Source of the DNA: CAVUCH01 sp963739995
GTDB lineage: Bacteria; Acidobacteriota; Vicinamibacteria; Vicinamibacterales; JAENWD01
Length of the DNA stretch: 64,000 nucleotides
Assembly: GCA_963739995.1 (NCBI GenBank)
Contig: CAVUCH010000001.1
Coordinates: forward strand, 1 to 64,000
Direction of reading: 5' to 3'
Position 1 is the stretch's first letter, and every line of letters begins with the position of its first letter. The notes under the pieces are model-generated. The model saw nothing but the letters and a program-made list of their open reading frames with translations, searched no databases and was not told the DNA's origin. Made by a program: the position numbers and the translations under genes. Positions 35,012-43,146 of the stretch are shown piece after piece.

Positions 35012-35920
35012 CTACAGAATTTTCATCCCGAGCGCTGACAGGACCAACTCCGTCCCGAGCACAGCCGTGTTGTTCTGCACGTCCAGCGTGGGGTTCACCT
35101 CGACGATGTCGAGCGCGCGGAGGAGGCCCGAGTCGGCGATCATCTCCATGACCATGTGCGCTTCACGGTAGTTGAGACCTCCTTTGACCGGCGTCCCCAC
35201 GCCTGGCGCGACGTTGGGGTCGCACACGTCGATGTCGAACGAAACGTGCAGACCCTCGGTGCCGCGGCCTGCGAGCTGGATGGCCTGCTCGGCCACAGCC
35301 GCGATGCCCGCCCGGTCGATGTCCTTCATTGTGAAGACGTGCACGCGCGACTCACGGACGCGCAGCTTCTCGCTGCCGTCGAGGTTCCGTACCCCGATCA
35401 ACACCGTGTGCTCCGGGCTGACTTTGGGGGAAAAGCCGCCGATGCACGAGAGCTCCGTGGGCTCGGGACCAAGCAGCGCCGCCAGCGGCATCCCGTGCAC
35501 ATTGCCGCTTGTGCTGCTCGAGGGGGTGTTCATGTCGCCGTGGGCGTCTACCCAGATCAGGCCGAGAGGCCGGTCCGCACGCCGGGTCATCTCGGCACTC
35601 GCCGCCACGGAGCCCGCGGCGAGGCTATGGTCACCCCCGAGGACGAGCGGCAGGGCACCGGCCTCGAGGCTCGCGAGTGCCGCCTTGTAGAGCGTCGCGC
35701 AGACCCGCGCGATATCCCGAACGTACTTTTTCCGCTCGTCCCCAGGCTGCTGGGTCTCGCGAATCGGCACCGCGAGGTCGCCCTTGTCGAGAACAGAGTA
35801 GCCGAGTTCCTGAAGCCGTTCGTGCAGCCCCGCGATGCGGAGTGCGGAGGGCCCCATGTCAACGCCTCGCCGTCCTCCGCCGAGGTCAAGCGGTACGCCG
35901 ATGATGTGGATGGGTAACAA
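35012..35920 (-). CDS. rocF: Arginase
   Basis: Arginase hydrolyses arginine to ornithine and urea with a dimanganese centre. The 302-residue protein has the metal-ligand motifs GGDHSLAAG near residue 95, WVDAHGDMNTP near 121 and SFDIDVCDPNVAPG near 225, and the GGLNYREA substrate segment. The start is TTG 35920 (LLPIHIIGVPLDLGGG), as no ATG or GTG retains the conserved first strand. It lies seven bases after the upstream methyltransferase stop. An agmatinase-type ureohydrolase is a less likely alternative. Confidence 0.92.
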   Translation of the reverse strand: MLPIHIIGVPLDLGGGRRGVDMGPSALRIAGLHERLQELGYSVLDKGDLAVPIRETQQPGDERKKYVRDIARVCATLYKAALASLEAGALPLVLGGDHSLAAGSVAASAEMTRRADRPLGLIWVDAHGDMNTPSSSTSGNVHGMPLAALLGPEPTELSCIGGFSPKVSPEHTVLIGVRNLDGSEKLRVRESRVHVFTMKDIDRAGIAAVAEQAIQLAGRGTEGLHVSFDIDVCDPNVAPGVGTPVKGGLNYREAHMVMEMIADSGLLRALDIVEVNPTLDVQNNTAVLGTELVLSALGMKIL

Positions 35921-35926
35921 CGCTGT

Positions 35927-36580
35927 TCAGCGCCGCTTCCAGGACACCGATACGCCCTCGCCCGATGGCGCCACCACTGTCGTGAACAGGTCCGCATTGC
36001 CGTGCACCGCGGCGAGAAAATCCTTCATCTCGTCGCGCTTGTTGACCACATTGTGGGCCAGGAAGAGACCGCCGCGGGTGAGTCGTGGGTACACGAGATC
36101 AAGGAACTTCTTGTAGTCCGGCTTCCACGCGTCGAGGAAGACGAAGTCGATAACTCCCTGAACCTTTGGAATCTCCTTGAAGGCGTCGCCGCTGATCACC
36201 GTAACCACATCGTCGAGGCCGGCACGATGGATGTTCGCTTTCGCCTCGCGCGCCCGCTGCGCGTCATACTCGATGGTCGTCAGGCGTCCGCCCGTTTCGC
36301 GCAACCCCAGCCCAATCCAGATGGCGCTGTATCCGCTCGCGGCACCGATCTCGAGCGCCCGCTTCGCACCGCTCGATGCAACCATCAGGCGCAGGAATCG
36401 GCCATCCTCCTCAGAAACGGCCAGCTGACCCTTGTCGGCCCGCCGGATCTCCTCCAAAAGCCCCTGCAAGGTCGGGGTCAGGCCGGCGGAAACGGCCGGC
36501 TGCTGGCCGGCGACCGAGGGAACAGATCCCAAGGTACCGACGAGGATCAGGACACTGAAGAATTTGGTCATCACGCCCAT
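35927..36580 (-). CDS. Exported O-methyltransferase-like protein
   Basis: The C-terminal 180 residues match the class I SAM-dependent O-methyltransferase family 3 (catechol/caffeoyl-CoA type): the SAM loop ALEIGAASGYSAIWIGL, acidic ribose ligand TIEYD, FVFLDAWKPDYKKFLD and a late KRDEMKDF. The protein starts with an apparent signal peptide (VLILVGTLGSVPSVAGQQ), which would send it to the periplasm where SAM is not expected. 217 residues from ATG 36580 (an ATG three codons later also fits). Possible operon with arginase. Confidence 0.82.
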   Translation of the reverse strand: MGVMTKFFSVLILVGTLGSVPSVAGQQPAVSAGLTPTLQGLLEEIRRADKGQLAVSEEDGRFLRLMVASSGAKRALEIGAASGYSAIWIGLGLRETGGRLTTIEYDAQRAREAKANIHRAGLDDVVTVISGDAFKEIPKVQGVIDFVFLDAWKPDYKKFLDLVYPRLTRGGLFLAHNVVNKRDEMKDFLAAVHGNADLFTTVVAPSGEGVSVSWKRR

Positions 36581-36738
36581 GTCTAAAAGGGTGCAGAAAC
36601 GCCTCGGGCACTGAAGCCTATCAGAATGTAAAACCGATGGTCGGCCGGGCAGCCTTTCGAGCCTGTTCCTGCGCCTTTTTTGACGCTCTTGGCAAGTTTC
36701 GCGCCTCGAAGAAGTCCGAGAATCTCAGCTACGTTGGG

Positions 36739-36744
36739 TATAGT
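36739..36744 (+). promoter_or_regulatory. Candidate -10 box for the nuclease-like gene
   Basis: TATAGT lies 42 bases before GTG 36787 and directly abuts an in-frame ATG at 36745, which argues that the GTG is the real start. Confidence 0.4.
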
Positions 36745-36786
36745 ATGGCGTCTGATTCTGAGGGCAGTACCTGTGCGGAGGCATTA

Positions 36787-37482
36787 GTGAGTCCGATTCT
36801 GGTCCGGCCGGTGCGGGAGCAGCTCGAGCATGACCGCATCATCCGCCTGTTGCCCGCCCGGTACCGCCGCCGATTCGAGGTCGGGATCAATCCCGGTCTC
36901 GAGCAGAACGCGCCCGTAGGGACGGGCCCGGGCGCCGTTTACCCAGACGCGGTTCTTTACGCAGGCGACAAGGGGCGGAAGGTGCTTGCCGTAGCCGAGG
37001 TGGAAACTGTGGAGTCGGTGAATCACCTCGAGGCGATGTCGCAGTGGGCGAGCCTCAGCCGTCTCAAGGTGCCATTCCACCTCTACGTTCCAGCCAGCGC
37101 CATCGACGTCGCCCGGCGGATGGCCACTGATTACCAGGTGCTGCTCACTGAGTTGTGGAGCTACGACAACGTGGGCGACCAAGTGCGATTCACGCTGATT
37201 CAACGGGCTTCTGAGCCGGCCATGCCGCTCAGCACGAGAGGTCCTTCGCGGAAGGCGAGCCGGCCCGTCGCGGCGGCACGTGCGCCCGTCGCTGCGCCGC
37301 GGCCGAGAGTGGCCGCCCGCCCGCCCGCACCGGCAGCAAGCCGTGGGACCCCCGTACGGGCGAAGGGAAGCGCGCGCGCGGCGGCAAAGCCCGCCGCCAA
37401 ACGCCAGGCCGCGAGAAACGCACCCGCCCGTAAGGCCACGGTGCGCAAGGCGGCACCGCGTAAAGCCCAGAAACGCAGGTAA
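36787..37482 (+). CDS. Nuclease-like domain with histone-like basic tail
   Basis: I do not recognise a named family. From GTG 36787 (GGAGG five bases upstream) the protein has 231 residues. The N-terminal 150 contain YPDAVL with Asp54, then AEVET with Glu71 and Glu73. A D-x16-E-x-E arrangement after a PD is the layout of PD-(D/E)xK-type nuclease folds, and BamHI also uses an ExE. The C-terminal 75 residues are almost only Ala, Pro, Arg and Lys (KAAPRKAQKRR at the end), like histone H1-type tails that coat DNA. The partner gene follows after five bases. A DNA-binding role is inference. Confidence 0.6.
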   Translation: MSPILVRPVREQLEHDRIIRLLPARYRRRFEVGINPGLEQNAPVGTGPGAVYPDAVLYAGDKGRKVLAVAEVETVESVNHLEAMSQWASLSRLKVPFHLYVPASAIDVARRMATDYQVLLTELWSYDNVGDQVRFTLIQRASEPAMPLSTRGPSRKASRPVAAARAPVAAPRPRVAARPPAPAASRGTPVRAKGSARAAAKPAAKRQAARNAPARKATVRKAAPRKAQKRR

Positions 37483-37487
37483 GACTC

Positions 37488-38333
37488 GTGCCCCGTCTTC
37501 GATTCACCCGGGATGAGCGGGGGTACGAACACACGTTCCTCGTGCACACGACCGGACGCCGAGGCCGGGAGCGCAGCCGTGTGCTGTATTGGTTTCGTTC
37601 GCCGCCTGCCGTCCGGGTTGGTCGACCCGCCCTGGATCCTGAAGCGATTCGCGCCATCGAGGAAGCGAACCCGGCCATCGCCTTCGATTGGCCGACGATC
37701 CTCGAGGCACGCCCCCCGGACCCTGAACCGGTTGAGAAGTGGCGCGCCCGGCGCGCGAGATCCACTCGCCAGCGGGAGGCACGGGAGAGCCCGCCACCCG
37801 AGATCGCCACCCCGGCCGTTGTGCCGCTCGCGCAGCGGGAAAGGGAGGGCGGCAGCGGCGCCGGGGCGGGTGAGGGTCGCGAGAGCACATCGGCGTCTTC
37901 GACCATGACCGGCGACGCTGATGAGACGAATGGTGATGCGGCGAGCCGCCAGCTCGAGCTCTCCGCGGTCCATCGCGCGCTTGGATCCGAAGGCCTGGTC
38001 CGCGTTCGCGCTCGATACGCCGAGGTGATCGCGCGAATCGCCAGCCAGGTGACGGATGCGGCTGCCGCGGACGAGCTGCGCGTGCTGGCCGAACGCCTGA
38101 ATCCAGACGCCTGGGTGACCGACGGGGAAGTTCGCCAGGGGCTCGAGAGCTTCGAGCGCGTGCTCGAAACTGTCCGTCAACGCCTCGGCCGCCCGCGCCG
38201 TCGGCGTGCACCGCCAGGCCCCGATCCGCCGCTGCCCGGCGCTGCCGCCAACTCTGTTGACGATTCGTTCAGAGCTGCTTCCGCGGCAGACGCCCACCGC
38301 CCCTCCACTGACTTGCCCGACCGCACCGGTTGA
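37488..38333 (+). CDS. Uncharacterised protein paired with the nuclease-like gene
   Basis: The 281-residue product (GTG 37488) has an N-terminal module of about 75 residues with RDERGYEHTFLVH, SRVLYWFRSPP and ANPAIAFDWPTIL, which looks folded. A charged low-complexity linker (about 80-150) follows, then a helical region (VRARYAEVIARIASQV, LRVLAERLNPD, LESFERVLETVRQRLG) and a disordered tail. No catalytic motif is seen. The five-base gap to the previous gene means they are probably cotranslated and may act together. Function unknown. Confidence 0.65.
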   Translation: MPRLRFTRDERGYEHTFLVHTTGRRGRERSRVLYWFRSPPAVRVGRPALDPEAIRAIEEANPAIAFDWPTILEARPPDPEPVEKWRARRARSTRQREARESPPPEIATPAVVPLAQREREGGSGAGAGEGRESTSASSTMTGDADETNGDAASRQLELSAVHRALGSEGLVRVRARYAEVIARIASQVTDAAAADELRVLAERLNPDAWVTDGEVRQGLESFERVLETVRQRLGRPRRRRAPPGPDPPLPGAAANSVDDSFRAASAADAHRPSTDLPDRTG

Positions 38334-38435
38334 TTGAACGTCAGAGTTGTGGGGGCCGGCCGCTACGGCGGAGTGTGCTCGGCCGTCTCGAACAGTTCGG
38401 CCTGCGCCCGGTGCACTGCGGTGTCGGCCCCGCGC

Positions 38436-38441
38436 TATACT
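38436..38441 (+). promoter_or_regulatory. Candidate -10 box for the VWFA-related gene
   Basis: TATACT lies 12 bases before ATG 38454, giving a very short or leaderless transcript if used. No clear -35. Confidence 0.35.
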
Positions 38442-38453
38442 CCCAAGAGTCAT

Positions 38454-39761
38454 ATGCACATCCGGCTTCCTGTCCTCGCCCGCCTGACGGTCGCGCTGGC
38501 GTTTGTTTCAGTGAGCCTGGCCGCACAGTCCGCAGCCCCTCCCGCCGCCCAGGGCCAGCAGCCCGCAGCCGGAGCGCCCGGCACGCCGCCGAGCGCGGGA
38601 CAGCCAGGCAGCAGTCAGCCTACCTTCCGGGTCGCCATCGACCTGGTCACCACCGACGTGATTGCCCGCGACGATGCAGGACAGTTCGTCGCGGACCTGA
38701 AGAAGGACGATTTCGAAATCTACGAAGACGGTGTGCGACAGGAGATTGCGACCTTCACGCTGGTGCACGGGGGCCGGGTGCTCAACCAACTGCTGCCGCC
38801 GCCCCCACCCCCGCAGGAAGGGGTCATTTTGCCGCCGCCGCGGCCTCCGAACGACACAGCTGGACGCATCCTGCTTTTCTTCGTCGACGACCTGCACCTC
38901 GATTTCGGCAACACCCCGCGATTGCGGCAACTGTTCCAGAAGATCGGCAAGGAACTCGTGCACGAGGGCGACATGTTCGGCGTGGTGTCCACGGGCACCT
39001 CGTCGATCGCCATCGACCTGACATACGACCGCAAGCGCCTGGACGAGGCGATCAAGAAGATGAGCGGTGGCGCCCTGAAGCCGAGCGAAATCATCGAGGC
39101 GGGGCAGGGTCCCAACGGGCCGGCCGAATTGCGCTATCGCGCGCACGTCGCCTTCTCGACGGCTTACGACATGGTGCGCAACCTCGAGAAGATCCACAAC
39201 CGCCGCAAGGCGGTGGTCTACGTAAGCAACGGCTACGACTTCAACCCGTTCGAAGGGGCGCGCTACGGGGACCCGAACATTATCGGCCAGAAGCGCGATA
39301 CCTCGATGACCAACGACTACGACCCGTTCACGCGGCAGAGCAACCAGTTCGCGGATGCGGATCTCGTGCGCGAACTGGCGGAGTTGACCCGCGCGGCGAA
39401 CCGGGCCAATGCCACCCTCTACACGATCGATCCCCGTGGGCTCGTGGCGGGATCGGACCTCGATCAGAACGTCGATCCAACCGAGTGGGCGAACTATGTG
39501 CGGAAGACCCAGGAAAGCCTGCGGACGCTCGCCGACCTGACGGGGGGCTTCGCGGTCGTGAACCAGAACGACTTCGACAAGGCGCTGAAGCGGATCGACA
39601 ACGAGACCAGCGATTACTACGTGGTCGGCTACTACTCGACGAACCCGGACCCGACGCAGCGCAATCGCAAACTCGACATCAAAACCACGCGGGAGCGCGT
39701 GAACGTGTGGTCGCGTCGCGCGTACTCGCTGCGTCCGCCGCCCGCGCCGAAGGCCAAGTAG
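38454..39761 (+). CDS. VWFA-related acidobacterial-domain protein
   Basis: The 435-residue product has a signal peptide (about residues 1-24) and a Pro/Gln/Gly-rich spacer. It then carries the domain peculiar to Acidobacteriota: VAIDLVTTDVIARDDAGQFVADLKKDDFEIYEDG, a divergent von Willebrand A fold beginning LLFFVDDLHLDFGNTPRL, VVYVSNGYDF, LYTIDPRGLV and the closing SDYYVVGYYSTNP. A classical MIDAS (DxSxS) is absent, as usual here. The family (TIGR03436-like) has no known function; it is exported and may mediate surface or periplasmic contacts. Confidence 0.9.
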   Translation: MHIRLPVLARLTVALAFVSVSLAAQSAAPPAAQGQQPAAGAPGTPPSAGQPGSSQPTFRVAIDLVTTDVIARDDAGQFVADLKKDDFEIYEDGVRQEIATFTLVHGGRVLNQLLPPPPPPQEGVILPPPRPPNDTAGRILLFFVDDLHLDFGNTPRLRQLFQKIGKELVHEGDMFGVVSTGTSSIAIDLTYDRKRLDEAIKKMSGGALKPSEIIEAGQGPNGPAELRYRAHVAFSTAYDMVRNLEKIHNRRKAVVYVSNGYDFNPFEGARYGDPNIIGQKRDTSMTNDYDPFTRQSNQFADADLVRELAELTRAANRANATLYTIDPRGLVAGSDLDQNVDPTEWANYVRKTQESLRTLADLTGGFAVVNQNDFDKALKRIDNETSDYYVVGYYSTNPDPTQRNRKLDIKTTRERVNVWSRRAYSLRPPPAPKAK

Positions 39762-39771
39762 CGCGGCAAAG

Positions 39772-40657
39772 CTAGAACAGCCGGGACGCGCGCGGCTCGT
39801 CGAGGGCCGCTTGCGTCCGGGTGATCGCCTCCTGCAGATAGCCTTGATCCATTTCGATCCCGACGAAGTTCAACTCGAGGCGGGCGCACGCCACGGCCGT
39901 ATTTCCCAGACCGAGGAACGGATCGACGGCCTCGGTGATGCGGTCAATCCCGTGCAGCCGGAGGCAGTACCTCGGGCAGCCGCGCCGGAAATGTGGCCGG
40001 GTGCGGCCGGTCCTCCTTGCGATCCTGAATCGTCTCGTAAGGGAGGAACCACGTATTTCCTCGGCAGCGCAGCCCTGTGCCGGCGCCGCGCCAGCGCGCG
40101 ATGTTCGATTCGTCCTGGTAGGGCACACCGACCGCCAGCCGGTCGAGGGGAGTCCGGCCTGTCGGCGTGAAGTGGAAGATGAACTCGTGGCAGTCGTTCA
40201 CGAAACGCGGGCTGTTGATCGGCTTGTAGTGGCCGACCGCCAGCGCCTGTGTCAGTCCCGACGCTCCGCCAGCCGCGTCCTGGTCGATGGCAATCGACTT
40301 GACCCAGTGCAGCGTGTTCTGGAGGTGCAGGTGCGGGCGAACGGCCTGCGCGACGTCGAGGGCCGTCCAGGGATCCGTTGGCTTGCCCCCGACGTTCAGG
40401 AACAGCGATCCCAGCGGATCCAGCACGCGGGCAGCTGCCTCGACCCATCGGCTGGTCCACGCCAGGTAGTCGGCCCGCGGCAGCCGGTCCTCATACGTGC
40501 GGTACACAATCCCGAGATTGTACGGCGGAGAGGTGACTATCGTCTGCACTGAAGCAGACAGCAGGTGCGGAAGGATGTCCACGCAGTCGCCGAGGAAGAA
40601 CCGGTAGGCGGCGTTGCCGCGGCGGAGCGTGGTGTGGGGAGTCGGGGCGGCGGGCAC
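39772..40657 (-). pseudogene. DNA methyltransferase (beta class, TSPPY type), one frameshift
   Basis: The protein should modify cytosine N4 or adenine N6 in DNA. Motif IV TSPPYNLG comes first, then a middle region with LFLNVGGKPTDPW and HEFIFHFT, and motif I DPFLGLGNTAVACARL comes last, ending GIEMDQGYLQEA. The motif order is that of the beta class. The first part ends early (RLPEVLPPAARD, stop) because one extra base lies in the CCCGAGG stretch at about 39971-39977. Removing it gives LPRYCLRLHG leading into motif I. Start GTG 40657 is tentative. No cognate restriction gene adjoins. Confidence 0.8.
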
Positions 40658-40703
40658 CAGCGGGGATTTTAACCGGAACGGCCCGCCGCGCGCCGCCGGC
40701 CGG

Positions 40704-40901
40704 TCAGGATGCGCGTGCGATCGTGACGGTGTTGCGGCGGGCGATGGTGAGCGTGTGATTGCGCCGGTGCCCGTGCTGATGGCAGTCCGCGCCCTTCTCC
40801 TCAACGTAGGCGAGCTCCCGGCTCGTGGCGACGTCACGATAGCGGCCCACGACACATCCGCAACCCAGTGTGCTGAACCCGAGCAACCGGACAAGACTCA
40901 T
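40704..40901 (-). CDS. Small Cys/His-rich protein
   Basis: A 65-residue frame from ATG 40901, preceded by GGGGGA, reads MSLVRLLGFSTLGCGCVVGR, then VAYVEE-like strands (RELAYVEEKGADCHQHGHRRNH) and a basic end. Two Cys in GCGC and a Cys/His cluster (CHQHGH) suggest metal binding or an export-related glycine-rich start. It sits just upstream of the methyltransferase on the same strand. I cannot name it, and being small it could be spurious, but the ribosome site and Cys/His pattern support it. Confidence 0.5.
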   Translation of the reverse strand: MSLVRLLGFSTLGCGCVVGRYRDVATSRELAYVEEKGADCHQHGHRRNHTLTIARRNTVTIARAS

Positions 40902-41177
40902 AGATCCCCCTGCGAACGATTCGATTGATAGCAAATGCTGTACCGCTGAGGTAGTCCGTTCCGACGCCCCCTCGCCTTGAAGTCCCATCGTGGCTGCAGC
41001 GCCGATCGCGTGCGATCCCCAGCCGCCTGACGGGACATCGCGCGCGCCGGTGCCTCCGGGCGCTACGCGTGGCGTGCACGCGCGGCCACCATCTCATCCC
41101 CTTTGGATGTCTGCGACAACGCGTTGGATTCGAGCCGCTTGACAGCGGTGCCTCCAGCGCGGATAGTCGGCGCACCC

Positions 41178-41768
41178 ATGACGATCGACGCCATCCAGCT
41201 CGAAGAGTTCCGTGCACTGCGTGCATCGGTTCGCGAGCGGGCCATCGCACGGGTGCTGTTGCTCGCGATGACGTGGCTCGGGTGGGCCGCGCTGGCGACA
41301 GCGATCATGCTCGTAGTGCCAGCGCCGCTGCTGCTGACGGTGCCGCTCGTGGTGCTGCTCGCCGCGTTCGAGGTGAACCTGGGCACCGTTCGCGCGGCCG
41401 AGCGCGTCTCCAACTATCTGCGCGTCGTCTTCGAAGAACGTCGGGCGGTGTCGGGATGGGAGACCGCGTCCGCGGACCTGGCCAGACGTTATCCGAAGAG
41501 CGTCGGCGATCCGCTGTTCCTATGGGTGTTCGTGGCCGTGCTCTGCGCGAACTACCTGTGCGTAGTCATTGCCATGCCGGAGACGGCCGACCCTATGGCG
41601 CGGTCGCGGGAGGACACCCTGGATCTGGCTCTGGTGACGGCCCTGCACCTGGGCCTCATCCTGAGGTTCGTGCTCGCGCGCCGAGCGCTCCGCGCGAGCC
41701 GGGCGCGCGAACTCGAGCGGTTGCGCGCCGTGACCGGGGCTGGCGAGGCCGATTTGCCGCCGCAATGA
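41178..41768 (+). CDS. Four-helix membrane protein, uncharacterised
   Basis: The 196-residue product has hydrophobic segments at about residues 26-45, 47-66, 110-130 and 145-165, joined by short charged loops (AERVSNYLRVVFEERR between the second and third). No enzymatic motif is visible. Start ATG 41178 is chosen because MTIDAIQLEEFRAL leads cleanly into the first helix; the frame extends upstream without conserved character. The function is unknown and no neighbour suggests one. Confidence 0.65.
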   Translation: MTIDAIQLEEFRALRASVRERAIARVLLLAMTWLGWAALATAIMLVVPAPLLLTVPLVVLLAAFEVNLGTVRAAERVSNYLRVVFEERRAVSGWETASADLARRYPKSVGDPLFLWVFVAVLCANYLCVVIAMPETADPMARSREDTLDLALVTALHLGLILRFVLARRALRASRARELERLRAVTGAGEADLPPQ

Positions 41769-41936
41769 CCGCAGAGCCGTTCGATTCGGGTCCCGCCGTC
41801 CCGACGTTTCGCCCTGGATGCACTTACGCTACTGTCGCGTCCGTTACGGTAGACGTTCCTGGGCGTCTTGAGGGCGCCTGGTTCAAGAAGTGTATCGATT
41901 GGATGAGCGTTGACGTCGAATTCGCGTCTAAGTGCT

Positions 41937-41964
41937 TTGCAGGCTACAGATTGTCTGCTACTAT
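41937..41964 (+). promoter_or_regulatory. Sigma70-like promoter of the D,D-carboxypeptidase gene
   Basis: TTGCAG (41937-41942) and TACTAT (41959-41964) are separated by 16 bases. Transcription would start near 41971, supporting GTG 42008 over ATG 41963, which overlaps the -10. Confidence 0.55.
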
Positions 41965-41974
41965 GCCGATGACA

Positions 41975-41987
41975 TTGACAGTGTCAA
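41975..41987. promoter_or_regulatory. Perfect dyad TTGACA-G-TGTCAA at a transcription start
   Basis: TTGACA (41975-41980) and TGTCAA (41982-41987) form a 13-base perfect palindrome just downstream of the predicted promoter. It is a candidate operator, though the regulator is unknown. Confidence 0.45.
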
Positions 41988-42007
41988 CCCCTCAAAGGCT
42001 ACTCACG

Positions 42008-43093
42008 GTGCGCACACGAACGACCAATTGGATCGCTGTCCTTGCTGCCGCGCTGATGAGCCTCGGCGGATGGGTTGCGGATGCAGACGCGGGGTCACGC
42101 ACACGGACGAAGGCTGCCTCGGCCCGGAAAAGTACCGCGCAGAAGGCGCGTCCGAAGGTGTCGAAGGGGCGAAAGCAAGCTTCCCGCACCCGCATTGCCA
42201 GCGTCCGGCGCTCACGGCTCGCCCGCGCACGGGCCAGGCACACCCAATGGCTCGAGGCGCAGAAGCCACGGTACAAGACCGACGCTTCCGGAGCGCTCGT
42301 TCCCGATGTGCGCGCCGCCGCCGCGATCATCTACAACCCGGAAACCGGCCAGGTGCTCTGGGAAGCCAACTCCCTGGACAAGCGCTCGATCGCGAGCATC
42401 ACCAAGGTGATGACGGCCGCGGTCGTGCTCGAGGACGATCCGGATCTCAGTCAATTGGTGGCCATCGATCGCGCGGACACATACGCGGCCAACCACACCT
42501 ATCTGCGCCCCAGGGATCGCGTCAGCGTTGGTGATCTGTTGCACCTCACGCTGATTGCCTCCGACAATGCCGCCGCCCGAGCGCTTGCCCGATCGTACCC
42601 CGAAGGGTCCGCCTCCTTCATCGCCCGCATGAACGCCAAGGCGGAGGAGATGGGTCTCGACAGCACCACGTATCGAGATCCGTCCGGGCTCGACGCCTCG
42701 AACATGTCCTCGGCGTTCGACATGGCACGCCTGATCGCCTTCGCTGCGGCCGATGAGCGGATTGCCTCGATCATGCGAACGCCGTACTACACCGTCCGGA
42801 CGGAGCGCCGTGTCATCAGCATCCACAGCACGAACCAGTTGGTGATGAAGGGGGACGTGGATGTGCGCGGCGGCAAAACCGGCTTCATCTCGAAGGCGGG
42901 CTACTGCCTGGCTACGCTGCTGCGGCTGCCGCAAACGAATCAGCAGGTCGCGGTGGTCGTGCTCGGGGCTTCATCCAATGCCGGGCGATTCATGGAAACC
43001 CGCCATTTGTTCAACTGGTTGAGCAGCAAGGCGCCGGATCTCCTCGCTCCCGCGGCGCCGGCCGCAGCCGTGCTCACTGCCGCGCAACCGTAG
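42008..43093 (+). CDS. D-alanyl-D-alanine carboxypeptidase (S11 family)
   Basis: This periplasmic penicillin-binding protein trims or cuts peptidoglycan peptides. The three active-site motifs of family S11 are present: SITK (Ser130-Lys133), SDN (185-187) and KTG (290-292). From GTG 42008 it has 361 residues with a signal sequence (about 8-28). Between the signal and the catalytic domain lies an unusually Arg/Lys-rich stretch (about 30-90, for example RTRIASVRRSRLARARARH), which could bind teichuronate-like or anionic wall or membrane components. That role is a guess. ATG 41963 is an alternative start that would lengthen the signal region. Confidence 0.9.
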   Translation: MRTRTTNWIAVLAAALMSLGGWVADADAGSRTRTKAASARKSTAQKARPKVSKGRKQASRTRIASVRRSRLARARARHTQWLEAQKPRYKTDASGALVPDVRAAAAIIYNPETGQVLWEANSLDKRSIASITKVMTAAVVLEDDPDLSQLVAIDRADTYAANHTYLRPRDRVSVGDLLHLTLIASDNAAARALARSYPEGSASFIARMNAKAEEMGLDSTTYRDPSGLDASNMSSAFDMARLIAFAAADERIASIMRTPYYTVRTERRVISIHSTNQLVMKGDVDVRGGKTGFISKAGYCLATLLRLPQTNQQVAVVVLGASSNAGRFMETRHLFNWLSSKAPDLLAPAAPAAAVLTAAQP

Positions 43094-43146
43094 ACCGCGC
43101 GGAAAAGGCCGCGGGTCCACCGCCGGCGCTCAGACACTCCGGGCGC

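Noticed and set aside
36787..40657. A restriction-modification system made of the nuclease-like gene and the DNA methyltransferase
   Set aside because: They are over 2 kb apart, on opposite strands, separated by the VWFA-related gene, and the nuclease assignment is tentative. Nothing ties them together.
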